Below the pieces are notes generated by a model that had not been told where the DNA came from, did not search any database, and saw only the letters and a list, made by a program, of their open reading frames with translations. A stretch of DNA of 18,732 nucleotides, taken from positions 1 to 18,732 of the forward strand of contig JBDREF010000338.1 of NCBI GenBank assembly GCA_043820045.1. Direction: 5' to 3'. This DNA is from JBDREF01 sp043820045 (GTDB lineage Bacteria > Planctomycetota > Phycisphaerae > Sedimentisphaerales > Anaerobacaceae). The number at the start of each line of letters is the position of its first letter. Within the stretch, counting starts at the first letter, position 1. Below, piece by piece: positions 6,955 through 15,212 of this stretch. The position numbers and the translations under genes are program-made.

Positions 6955-8166
6955 TTAGATGACAGGAATCTCGGTGGAACTTCGTGAAAGTACCGAGTCA
7001 TCTGGGGATGCCGGGTGAGTCCGCTGTCGTCGCGGTGTGTTTCCATACGTGCTTCGTAAACGGTTTCGGCGATTTGAGAGTCTGTCCAAGAGTATTTCGA
7101 CAATACGTTCGGCCGCCCGCCCATCCCAGAAAGGCGGGACCTGATAAACATGCCGGCCGTTATTCACAGCCTGCCTGTAGGCTTCGATTATCCGTCGCGT
7201 TTGCGTACCAACAAGGCAATTAGAACCGATCTGGACCGTGACAGGACGCTCAGTGTTCTCCCGTAGAGTTAGACAGGGAATCCCGAGGATGGTGGTCTCT
7301 TCCTGTATGCCGCCCGAATCGGTCAGCACAATTCTCGCCGAAGACATCAGCTTGAGAAAATCAAGATAGCCTAACGGATCCGACAAACGAAGCCCCGTCA
7401 TAGCATCAACTCTTTCGCCCAGAGCCATCGAAGACAAGTCCCTGCGGGTTCGCGGATGTACAGGGAAGACTATGGGCATATCTCCCTGGATGATCTCAAG
7501 GGCGTCAAGGATCCGGGCAAGAACGGTCCCGTCATCCACGTTCGAGGGCCGGTGGAGCGTCAAAACCGCAAAGTCACTGCTGTCAAGCCCGAGTTCATGC
7601 AAGATCGTGGATTCATCGGCCCTGGCCTTGTTACTCAAGAGAGTATCGATCATGACATTTCCGGTCAGGAATATCTTGTCCTTCGAGATACCTTCGCGAA
7701 GAAGGTTGTCAACCCCGCTTTGTTCCGTGCAGAAGAGCAGGTCGCTCATGGAATCCGTCAAAACACGATTGACTTCTTCGGGCATCGAACGGTCGAAGCT
7801 GCGAAGACCCGCTTCCACGTGAACGAGCTTGACTCCCAGCTTGACCGCCACGAGGCCACAAGCGACCGTGCTGTTAACGTCACCCACCACCAGCACGGCG
7901 TCGGGCTTGTGCTCGATAACCACGGGTTCAAAAGCCTTCATGATATTTGCCGTCTGAACGGCATGGCTGGCGGAGCCCACTTCAAGGTTGATGTCTGGTT
8001 CCGGTATGCCTAATTGGTCGAAGAACAGATCGCTCATTCTCTGGTCATAATGCTGTCCCGTATGAACAAGAAGGGATTCAATTTCCTCACATTGACCGAA
8101 TTGTTCCATGATCGGAGCGATCTTCATGAAGTTCGGACGCGCTCCAACAACACTTATGATTCTCAT
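6955..8166 (-). CDS. wecB: UDP-N-acetylglucosamine 2-epimerase (non-hydrolysing)
   Basis: Interconverts UDP-GlcNAc and UDP-ManNAc in the cytoplasm, supplying a sugar nucleotide for surface polysaccharide. The N-terminus MRIISVVGARPNFMKIAP and the blocks HTGQHYD, VGDVNST (D96), HVEAGLRS (E118), PEEVNR (E130/E131) and LTLHRPSNVD (H205) match the catalytic positions of E. coli WecB. TDSGGIQEE and LRENTERPVT are the nucleotide-binding signatures. Family proteins usually end near residue 365-380, after 'ERIVEILL'. Here a basic, low-complexity tail of about 35 residues follows, which may be an unselected extension. It is the last gene of the polysaccharide operon, 109 bases after the glycosyltransferase, with only a weak RBS. 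A FnlC-type epimerase is a less likely alternative. Confidence 0.95.
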   Translation of the reverse strand: MRIISVVGARPNFMKIAPIMEQFGQCEEIESLLVHTGQHYDQRMSDLFFDQLGIPEPDINLEVGSASHAVQTANIMKAFEPVVIEHKPDAVLVVGDVNSTVACGLVAVKLGVKLVHVEAGLRSFDRSMPEEVNRVLTDSMSDLLFCTEQSGVDNLLREGISKDKIFLTGNVMIDTLLSNKARADESTILHELGLDSSDFAVLTLHRPSNVDDGTVLARILDALEIIQGDMPIVFPVHPRTRRDLSSMALGERVDAMTGLRLSDPLGYLDFLKLMSSARIVLTDSGGIQEETTILGIPCLTLRENTERPVTVQIGSNCLVGTQTRRIIEAYRQAVNNGRHVYQVPPFWDGRAAERIVEILLDRLSNRRNRLRSTYGNTPRRQRTHPASPDDSVLSRSSTEIPVI

Positions 8167-8275
8167 CGCATCAACCTGTCAAAACACAAACGTGTGCAAG
8201 AAAATTAGTACCTCGACACATCCAGTGAACGCCCCCATCATCTGCTCAGCTAACAACGGGCTCAACCTGACTCTT

Positions 8276-9601
8276 CTACCGTGTATTTGAGAGGCGGGCG
8301 ATCCGCCGGTTGCATTCACCAACAAGACGGCCAGCCCCATTAGCTGGTGCCTTGGCGCATTCCGTTGAATGGCGTGCCAATAGCAAGCGGATCAACTCAA
8401 GGTAACTGCCGGCCAGAGCGTTGCGGTCAAAATGTCTTACCACGTACTGACGCCCGGAACGGCCGTATCTGTCTCTGAGATCGGCGTCTCGATCCAGTTT
8501 CAATACCGCCGTAACCAGCTCCTCTGCGTTTTCCGGCTCGATACAAATGCCAGCGGACGCATCCCTGACTAATTCTGCGGCATCCCCTTCGACGCCCAGA
8601 ACAATGGGCCGCTCCATGGCCGCGGCCTCAAATATCTTGGAGGGCAGGACAGACTTGAAGATGTCGGTTTTCTTTAGATGCACCAGGCAGGCATCGACGG
8701 ACGCAAGATATCCCGGGATAGAGTCTCTCGGAAGCTTTCCGGTAAGAATGACGTTGTCCAAATTATGCCTTCGCACATCGTTCTCCAGCTCGTGGAACAT
8801 GGCCCCTTCACCTATGAGCATCAGTCTGATTCGCGTGTGGCCCCTCTCTTTCAGAATCCTGCCCGCCCGTATGGCCACATCCATCCCACATGCCATCCCC
8901 AGCGTGCCCACGTAGGCGCACACGAAATGGTGGTCGAGATCATGCCGTTTTCGTATGTCTTCGTCTGCGCTTCGGGGGCAGAACAACTCCGTATCCACTC
9001 CGTTGGTAATGATCGTGATTCTGTTCGGATCTACTCCTTTAGCCACTATGCGCCGCTTGTATCCTTCGCCAACCGCAACAATATGGGTCGCGGCGGCATA
9101 CATCCACCTTTCCAGCTTTTCCAGCAAGGCGATGACCTTGCGGTTCGACATGGCTCCCACCGCTACGATAGATTCAGGCCATATATCACGTATCTCCAGA
9201 ACAAAGGGAATTCGCCTTATCTTGCTCAGAAGAACACCTGCCCACCCACAGAAGAACTGGGGACTGGTGGCAATAAGGACGTCATGCCTTTTCAAAAACA
9301 GCCCCGCCCAAACAGCACTGAGCATATATGAGGCGAAGTTGAGAATCCTGCGTATGGTTCCTTCGTCAGCGGCGATATAGGTCCACACGCGGATTACCCT
9401 TATGCCATCGACCATTTCCACTTGTCTGTGAATTCTGTTTCGATAGCCCTCGTGGACGATGCCATCCGGACAATTAGGCACACCCGTTATCACTGTTACT
9501 TCGTTGCCATCTGCGACCCAGCGTTTGGCCATCTCATAGACCCGAGACGCCGGAGCATTGCTATCCGGCGGAAAATAATGTGTAAGGAAAAGAATCTTCA
9601 T
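8276..9601 (-). CDS. GT4 glycosyltransferase, WbuB-like
   Basis: A cytoplasmic-face glycosyltransferase of the GT-B fold that adds a sugar to the lipid-linked repeat unit. From the Met at 9601 (441 aa), the N-terminal domain starts MKILFLTHYFPPDSNAPASR and contains VITGVPNCPDG and EIRDIWPES (136-144). These features are typical of the WbuB group, whose studied members transfer L-FucNAc. The C-terminal domain has YVGTLGMACGMD (230-241), LIGEG and the nucleotide-sugar site LPSKIFEAAAMERPIV (319-334). The track-longest start is a TTG at 9625 without an RBS, whereas 9601 has GGAG at 10 bases and begins at the family's usual N-terminus. The sugar transferred cannot be fixed from sequence. Confidence 0.92.
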   Translation of the reverse strand: MKILFLTHYFPPDSNAPASRVYEMAKRWVADGNEVTVITGVPNCPDGIVHEGYRNRIHRQVEMVDGIRVIRVWTYIAADEGTIRRILNFASYMLSAVWAGLFLKRHDVLIATSPQFFCGWAGVLLSKIRRIPFVLEIRDIWPESIVAVGAMSNRKVIALLEKLERWMYAAATHIVAVGEGYKRRIVAKGVDPNRITIITNGVDTELFCPRSADEDIRKRHDLDHHFVCAYVGTLGMACGMDVAIRAGRILKERGHTRIRLMLIGEGAMFHELENDVRRHNLDNVILTGKLPRDSIPGYLASVDACLVHLKKTDIFKSVLPSKIFEAAAMERPIVLGVEGDAAELVRDASAGICIEPENAEELVTAVLKLDRDADLRDRYGRSGRQYVVRHFDRNALAGSYLELIRLLLARHSTECAKAPANGAGRLVGECNRRIARLSNTR

Positions 9602-9670
9602 GGGTTTCTCACTCCAGGAATTCAAGCAACAATCTGCGGTTGATTGGATATCGCGCTGAGCTCCGGGCAG

Positions 9671-10786
9671 TCATCGGGCATGAGCAAACCGCCCTGCGGG
9701 TCTTGTCTGCCCCCCTGAAACAAGAGTTCGGCAAATATTGACAAATCTCTCGGTCCAGGTTTTCGAATCAAAGTCCAGGGATTTGAGTAATGCCCCTCTG
9801 GAAAGGCGGTCAAACAGATTCTGGTCCTCGCTCAACAGCTTCATGGCCTTGTAAAGGGCATCGGGGTCGCGAGGAGGAACGAGAATGCCACAGGTCTCAT
9901 CGACAATCTCAGGTAGAGCCTGCCAGCGCGTGCAAACCACCGGCAACCCGGACATGTAGCCCTCGATAACCACTCCAGGGTATCCTTCGCATGCATTGTA
10001 CGTCGGCAAAACAATGGCGTCATAGTTCCGCAAAAGATCGCTCACATCTTCGGGCGCGACGATGCCGCGGTACCTGATTCTCTGTTTGCCCAGGAAGTCT
10101 CTCTCGGACAAATCCGAGGTAAAGGGTCCAAACACATCGACGCAAACATCTTCGGGTAAACGTTCGGACGCTTCGATAAGCTCGCAAATCCCCTTTTCTT
10201 TCTTGACATGTCCAAGAAAGAAGAAACGCCGGCATTCTTTCTTCCCATTCTGGTCTTTGCGCAGGACAACAGGAGTTGGCCTGTTGTTTGGATACCACTG
10301 CACGTTGGACGCTCCCTTCGTACCAGCCTCTTTCACGAGCGCGCGAGTCTCCACGAGAAAGACGTTTGCCAATCGCATGACTTTGTATGCCATCCAGTTT
10401 CCAACCCTTCCCAGGCGAAAGGGGTTGCCCCCAAATTTCCGCATCACAACGGGCCGACCCAGCAGTCTGCCAGCAAGAACAGTGAACAATCCCAGATAGG
10501 CGAACGGCATATCGTTAAGATGAGCGCTGATGACGTGAACGCGGGTTGCGCCGACAACGATCGCCAACAGGCTTCCGATCAGCCTGCCCACGCTGCGAAT
10601 CCCGTTCTTTCGAATCCCGCCGGTGTTGATGATGCGCAATTGAACATCCTCTCGTTCGCCCAGGTCATCAACCAGAGTCTTCAAGAGAACTGTAGTCCCT
10701 CCGATGGGAGGAGGCAAAGTTCCCAAGACAAGTATCTTCAATACTTCCTTGGCAGATCCGTTGGAATTCATGCTGATGGCCCCCAT
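9671..10786 (-). CDS. GT4 glycosyltransferase
   Basis: A 371-residue GT-B glycosyltransferase of the polysaccharide operon. From the Met at 10786, the N-terminal donor/acceptor domain has LGTLPPPIGGTT (21-32), typical of this group. The C-terminal Glycos_transf_1 domain begins FFFLGHVKKEKG (188-199). It carries the EX7E motif CEGYPGVVIEGYMSGLPVV with E267 and E275. The start at 10786 is chosen because GGAGGT stands 9 bases upstream; starts at 10840 and 10771 lack a comparable RBS. It begins 4 bases after the preceding glycosyltransferase ends, consistent with translational coupling. The sugar specificity is unknown. Confidence 0.9.
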   Translation of the reverse strand: MGAISMNSNGSAKEVLKILVLGTLPPPIGGTTVLLKTLVDDLGEREDVQLRIINTGGIRKNGIRSVGRLIGSLLAIVVGATRVHVISAHLNDMPFAYLGLFTVLAGRLLGRPVVMRKFGGNPFRLGRVGNWMAYKVMRLANVFLVETRALVKEAGTKGASNVQWYPNNRPTPVVLRKDQNGKKECRRFFFLGHVKKEKGICELIEASERLPEDVCVDVFGPFTSDLSERDFLGKQRIRYRGIVAPEDVSDLLRNYDAIVLPTYNACEGYPGVVIEGYMSGLPVVCTRWQALPEIVDETCGILVPPRDPDALYKAMKLLSEDQNLFDRLSRGALLKSLDFDSKTWTERFVNICRTLVSGGQTRPAGRFAHAR

Positions 10787-10790
10787 CTGC

Positions 10791-11961
10791 CTATAACCTC
10801 CCCCGCAGCACGTCATCGTAAAAGGTGACCATTTGGTCAATTCGTGTTCTCATTCGGAACTCTTCGGCGCGTCTGCGTCCCTTTTCAATGGACGTTGCAA
10901 CTTCCTGCGGCGTGCGGTCCAACGTCGCCAGGACGGCATCGCGCAACGCTTTAGGATCCTCCGGCGGCACCATCAGAGCATCCGTCTTGGCGAGAACCTC
11001 CGGGATACCTTCGATGTTCGTTGCTACAACAGCCAAGCCAGCTGCCATCGCTTCTACGAGCGTTAACCCGAATCCTTCCGAGCGAGCTGGGTGGACGAGC
11101 ACGTCGGCAGCAGCCATCAAGCGAGGGACATCTTTTTCGGTATCCCAGAAACTTGATCCTGCTGGTCCCATTCTCCCTGGACAGAGCCCTTCGCATTTCT
11201 TCCAGCATTTCGCCCGTTCCCTCGATATCCAGATCCGGCTCTCCGATGTATAACAAATACATGTTACGCTCATCCAATACCGGAAACAGGGCCTCAAGAA
11301 GAACATCAATCCCCTTGTAGGCCGCCAGACGGCCGACGAATATCGCCAGAGACGATTCTTCAGGCACCCCCAGTTCTTTGCGGACTCGTTCTCGGTCAGA
11401 AACCACATTGAAAGAAGCATTTGAAATCCCATTGTAGATTCTGCGAATATGCCGGGGTGGTGTGCCCGAATAGCGGACCCATTGGGAGGCCACATAGTCG
11501 GATATGGCGTAGTAGCGAGTCCGACGATTGAAGCCAAGAGAACGACGCCAGATTTTATGCCGCTTTTTGTTTTCCCGGTCCCGCCGATACACCTGATGGA
11601 GTCCGGCAATGTGTCGGGCAGGCATCCCAAGTGTCGCCCATGTTGCGATAACGGTAGGAGATACCACAGACGTCTCGACGATGTCGTATTTATGTTCCTT
11701 GATCAGTGTCCGCAATTTTATGATCGCCTGTACCACACTGGTGACGGACGGATGTAAGCGCATTCCGAGGAAATGTACCGACGGAATACCTCTGTACAGC
11801 AAGTCATCGGTCGCCTCGGCGACACCAGGCAGGTCCTCTGTGTACATGCTGACGATATCCGCGTGCACTCCGCGCTTGTTGAGCTCTTCCGCCAGCTCGA
11901 CGGCCAATCGTTCCGCCCCGTTCAACAAATAGAACTGACTCATGAAAACCAGGACTTTCAT
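10791..11961 (-). CDS. GT4 glycosyltransferase, interrupted by a one-base frameshift
   Basis: Residues 1-276, from the ATG at 11961, run MKVLVFMSQFYLLNGAERLA through the C-terminal domain start FVGRLAAYKGIDVLLEA (208-224) to FLGYRK. The frame then breaks. The next frame continues DVPRLMAAADVLVHPARSEG with the EX7E motif (SEGFGLTLVEAMAAGL) and ends at 10791. Removing one A from the A5 run (plus-strand T5 at 11133-11137) restores a 389-residue protein, the normal family size. Unshifted, the first frame runs to 10951 and lacks the catalytic EX7E segment. The start overlaps the stop of the upstream membrane protein (ATGA), which argues for this start and for coupling. Either a sequence error or a recent inactivating mutation. 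Confidence 0.85.
10796..10801 (-). promoter_or_regulatory. RBS deciding the start of the downstream GT4 gene
   Basis: GGAGGT on the - strand lies 9 bases upstream of the ATG at 10786. It lies inside the last codons of the preceding glycosyltransferase gene. Confidence 0.65.
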
Positions 11962-13496
11962 GCGGTCACCTTCGCAAGTACCCATGCCACATGTGCCAGG
12001 ACCACCACGGCAAACCAGCCAATCGCAACCCGCCGCACAGCCGTTCGCGCGTTCCGGTTGCTTGTGTCCGGGAGAGCCGCCAAAATGAAGAACGCGGGCA
12101 TGAATTGTGCTATATGGCGCTGTTCGAGCGACGTCGCGATCACCGCTTCCACACTCATAATAAGGTAGATCGCCAGGAAGATCAGGGGAATTGCCCCTCT
12201 GCGGTCTTTGCGAAGGACCTGCGGAATCGCGAACAGACCAGCAAGCACCAGCGGCATGATGAGAACTTGATAAATGCCGTGATAACCTTTGATCAAGTGG
12301 TAATCTGCTGCACCGCTGTGAAAATAGGCCCACAGTGGCAGTGGAAATATCATGCGCGAACCGGTACCGAGAATCAGCCGAATCGGCAAAGGCTGTCCGA
12401 CAAGCAATGCCATGCCGAGGGAGTCTCCCTGCGAAGTCTCCGCGAGAATGTCAGCATACCGTCCGAGGCTCTGCAATTGCACGCCCCTGGAGGCATCGAT
12501 GTAGTTCATGAGATGCTGGGATGCAAGCGACAGAAGGAGCAGCGCCGTAAGTATAGCAATAAGCCGTGCCATATTCAGGCGTTTCGCGAGAAACCAGCAT
12601 GCGAACGCAACAAACCAGAAGAAACCGAACAGCACAGCGGACCATAATCGCAGGTACGCCATTGCCAAGGCCGAAATGCCGGTCAGCACCAAGGCGATCA
12701 ACAGGTTCCGGGGCGTCGGCCGACACAGCCAGTGGACCAGACCCCACAGCCCCAGAGCATTGAAGAACGTTGTGAAACAGTCGCGCAGCAGGACGGCACC
12801 GAATAGGATGAATAGGCCACAGAAGGCAAAAAGGATTCCCACGCGGCGCAGTCGCCAAGTATCGTCGCCAAACACCTCACGCGCCGTTCTGACCGTAAGG
12901 CTCCCTGACAGGCCTATAACCAGCGCATTGACAATGACACCAATATAGGTGCCGTAGTCCATGCTCATAATCGAGCAAAAATGATACACCCCCTGCCAGA
13001 TGGCGATTGCGAGTGGCGCTCCACGGCTGACAGGGAACCCGTCAACCGTGAGGTAATTAATCTCCCACCACGTGTAATAGGCATGTCCATCTGGAATTAT
13101 CTGAAAGAAGCTTATGGCGTCCGATGTGCTCTGTGGGTTGTCGAATACGACAAGAGAGTACCACTGTGCCAAGCCACCTGCCAACACGCAAACCGCATAG
13201 CACAGCAGGAATGCCCGTTGTTCGGCTGGCTTGCCGGAAAAGACAAGCGTCACGGCTACATACCCCGCAAAGAGAAAGAAAATCGCCAGCGTCACCGCAT
13301 CGACCGTTCTGTTGGCATAGCCTTGCATGGCGGCGCCGACCAGTACCAGCACACCCATGAAGGCAAGGCCCGCGCTCGAGTGCCTGTCGGCCGTTGCCAT
13401 CCCATTGAGAAACATCTTGTCTGGATGTAGCCGCGCGGCTCGCAACGAGCCATCCAGCCAATGATATTTCTGTTCAATACCCACAATATCCCTCAT
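11958..13496 (-). CDS. Polytopic membrane protein, possible polysaccharide polymerase (Wzy-like) or GT-C enzyme
   Basis: About 512 residues from the Met at 13496, with roughly ten or eleven hydrophobic segments spread over the whole length. The first is near residues 43-60, and examples are FMGVLVLVGAA and IALVLTGISALAMAYL. A large loop after the third segment (DNPQSTSDAISFF to WQGVYHF) and another before the last segments (ATSLEQRHIAQFMPAFF) are hydrophilic. The layout, length and position in a glycosyltransferase operon with no other polymerase candidate suggest the repeat-unit polymerase. I see no family-defining motif, so a GT39-type transferase is possible. The start at 13496 overlaps the upstream acetyltransferase by 23 bases. 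An open frame extends to 13598, but wholly inside that gene. The stop overlaps the next gene's ATG by ATGA. Confidence 0.75.
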   Translation of the reverse strand: MRDIVGIEQKYHWLDGSLRAARLHPDKMFLNGMATADRHSSAGLAFMGVLVLVGAAMQGYANRTVDAVTLAIFFLFAGYVAVTLVFSGKPAEQRAFLLCYAVCVLAGGLAQWYSLVVFDNPQSTSDAISFFQIIPDGHAYYTWWEINYLTVDGFPVSRGAPLAIAIWQGVYHFCSIMSMDYGTYIGVIVNALVIGLSGSLTVRTAREVFGDDTWRLRRVGILFAFCGLFILFGAVLLRDCFTTFFNALGLWGLVHWLCRPTPRNLLIALVLTGISALAMAYLRLWSAVLFGFFWFVAFACWFLAKRLNMARLIAILTALLLLSLASQHLMNYIDASRGVQLQSLGRYADILAETSQGDSLGMALLVGQPLPIRLILGTGSRMIFPLPLWAYFHSGAADYHLIKGYHGIYQVLIMPLVLAGLFAIPQVLRKDRRGAIPLIFLAIYLIMSVEAVIATSLEQRHIAQFMPAFFILAALPDTSNRNARTAVRRVAIGWFAVVVLAHVAWVLAKVTA

Positions 13497-14139
13497 GGTC
13501 ACGGCAGAGTGATAGCTCTCTTGCGTCCGAGATAATTTTGAACCCTGGGTAGAGAGCGCAAATGGCATTGTCGGGGACATCTTTGTAGATGACTGCATTG
13601 GCCCCGATTTTCACATTGTTGCCCACTCGTATCTTCCCAAAGACCTTGGCGCCGGGAGCGATGTAAACATTGTCGCCAATAGTAGGACTTCCCCTTTTTG
13701 CCCCTTGGCCCCACGCTCCAATCGTGACTCCCTGGGACAGGCTGACGTTACGTCCTATCTCGACATCGCCCCCGACAATGATCCCGCCGAAGTGCCCGAT
13801 ATAACATCCTTCCCCAATTCTTGCCGTCCTCGCAAGGTCAATGCCCCATTTCGTCACTACACGATAGTGCAAAATCAAATAGAACGGTGTCAGCAGGATT
13901 CGCACAATTACATTCCTCTCTTTCAGCCACTGGCCGAAACGTAATACGACGACTGCATGTACTCCCGGCGATCTGAAACAGCCGATGGCTCTTTTGAGCT
14001 TCCCACCTCGCAGGAGATCCCACGTTCGCAGAATATCCTTCTTCAAGACGTCTTGGTATGCTTGATGTTCGCATTGCCAGGCGTCAGCGCTACATGCTGG
14101 GCTTGTGGCGGTACAACTGTATGTCTCTATCGTTGTCAT
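13474..14139 (-). CDS. Serine O-acetyltransferase-like left-handed beta-helix acetyltransferase
   Basis: A 221-residue acetyl-CoA-dependent transferase. Residues about 30-100 form the alpha-helical N-terminal part (VLKKDILRTW, SPGVHAVVVLRFGQWL). Residues about 100-190 are hexapeptide repeats: ARIGEGCYIGHFGGI, VGGDVEIGRNVSLSQGVTIG, PTIGDNVYIAPGAKVFGKI and VGNNVKIGANAVIYKDVP. H116 corresponds to the catalytic His of CysE-type enzymes. The layout is that of CysE/EpsC/WcaB-like proteins. In this operon it more likely acetylates a sugar of the repeat unit than makes cysteine, but that is inference. No clear RBS precedes the ATG at 14139, so the exact start is uncertain. It follows the methyltransferase by 65 bases. 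Confidence 0.88.
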   Translation of the reverse strand: MTTIETYSCTATSPACSADAWQCEHQAYQDVLKKDILRTWDLLRGGKLKRAIGCFRSPGVHAVVVLRFGQWLKERNVIVRILLTPFYLILHYRVVTKWGIDLARTARIGEGCYIGHFGGIIVGGDVEIGRNVSLSQGVTIGAWGQGAKRGSPTIGDNVYIAPGAKVFGKIRVGNNVKIGANAVIYKDVPDNAICALYPGFKIISDARELSLCRDHEGYCGY

Positions 14140-14204
14140 AACGTATGGCCCTCCCCAGGGCCCATGGGTTCGATGCCTCGATTTTCAGATCGGACGGGAG
14201 CCGC

Positions 14205-15167
14205 TTAAAGGCTCGAAGCTCCCCTGTACAACGCCAGCAAGTCTTCATCCGAGAGGACGTGATTGCTTTTCCTGCCCATAAAGAACAGGCCGCTGGCAGC
14301 ATCCAGAGTCGCCGGCGTATCGATCGACCAATAGTCAAAGTATTTCAACCAAAAGGACGTGATTCGCCCGAAGGCGGCCAGCACTTTCCGTGCCGCCTTC
14401 GACCGCGTCAGACTTTTTAGAAACGCCTGATACGCCCCGGCGAGGGCCATGCCGGCGCCGCATATAGCACCCCTGTCGATCTCCTCAAACTGCCTGCACA
14501 GTCTTCGCAGACCCAAATCGGTGAAGCGTGTAAAATCATATCTGCCCATGTGGACCGGCTGCAGGAAAGGCGTCTCAACATAGATCAGCCCTCCTGCCTT
14601 CAGTATTCTGTGGATTTCCTGCACGCATCGGTGCGGATCGACAACATGTTCGAGCACCGCCTGAATGATGACGCCATCGAAGCACTCGTGCGGATATGGC
14701 AGATCATGGCAGTCACAAATCAATTGCGTTCGCGATTCGAACGCTACGTCGGACTGCACGAATTCTATCTCCTCGCTTTCGATGATGGCGTCCAGACCCT
14801 GGCCCAGTTCGCCGCCGCCGATGATCAGCACCTTCGGCTTCTCGGCGTCCTGCAGGACAAGACGTTTGAAATTCATGCAGTTCTCGCGGGCCTTCAGATT
14901 GACGCTCGTACCAGGCAGTAACCGGCTGACCATCCTCTTCAATTTGCCCCCACGCCGGAATGTGGTCTGCCGGCGCGCGACAAAATCATCGATACGAAAG
15001 ACGCTGCGATCCTCGTTGATCAGGACAGGCCGCCCATCAATAATCGGAAATGCCCTTCCACAGCGTGGCTCCCGGCAAACAAAATGCGATTGGCCCCCTC
15101 TATCCAGCTCTTGTTTGCATACCGGACAACGAAGGACATCAAACCATCCTGGTGCTAACTGTCCCAT
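14205..15167 (-). CDS. SAM-dependent methyltransferase with N-terminal zinc-ribbon (Trm112-like) domain
   Basis: A 320-residue class I methyltransferase. An N-terminal zinc ribbon has four Cys (LRCPVC and FVCREPRC; residues 14, 17, 31 and 36) and then PIIDGRPVLIN, a common prefix on polysaccharide-locus methyltransferases. The SAM-binding core has VLIIGGGELGQG (114-124 region) and the motif LEHVVDP, followed by EIHRILKAGGLIYVETPF. It probably methylates a sugar of the repeat unit. Two starts are possible. The ATG at 15167 has GGAG 6 bases away and is preferred; the ATG at 15179 has only a weak AAAGG. It lies 45 bases after the pyruvyl transferase gene. Confidence 0.9.
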   Translation of the reverse strand: MGQLAPGWFDVLRCPVCKQELDRGGQSHFVCREPRCGRAFPIIDGRPVLINEDRSVFRIDDFVARRQTTFRRGGKLKRMVSRLLPGTSVNLKARENCMNFKRLVLQDAEKPKVLIIGGGELGQGLDAIIESEEIEFVQSDVAFESRTQLICDCHDLPYPHECFDGVIIQAVLEHVVDPHRCVQEIHRILKAGGLIYVETPFLQPVHMGRYDFTRFTDLGLRRLCRQFEEIDRGAICGAGMALAGAYQAFLKSLTRSKAARKVLAAFGRITSFWLKYFDYWSIDTPATLDAASGLFFMGRKSNHVLSDEDLLALYRGASSL

Positions 15168-15212
15168 TCTGAGCTCCATTGTGATCGGGACCTTTGAAAA
15201 CTGTAAGGTTTC

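Noticed and set aside
8170..8275. Possible promoter or small hairpin (ACAC/GTGT) upstream of wecB
   Set aside because: Box matches are poor (about 4/6 and 3/6) and the stem is only 4 bp; chance is likely.
11962..12333. N-terminal extension of the frameshifted glycosyltransferase frame
   Set aside because: It runs antisense-free but out of frame inside the membrane protein gene, and the true start is the ATGA-coupled ATG at 11961.
13497..13598. N-terminal extension of the membrane protein
   Set aside because: It lies entirely within the acetyltransferase coding sequence and lacks membrane-protein character; the Met at 13496 is the likelier start.
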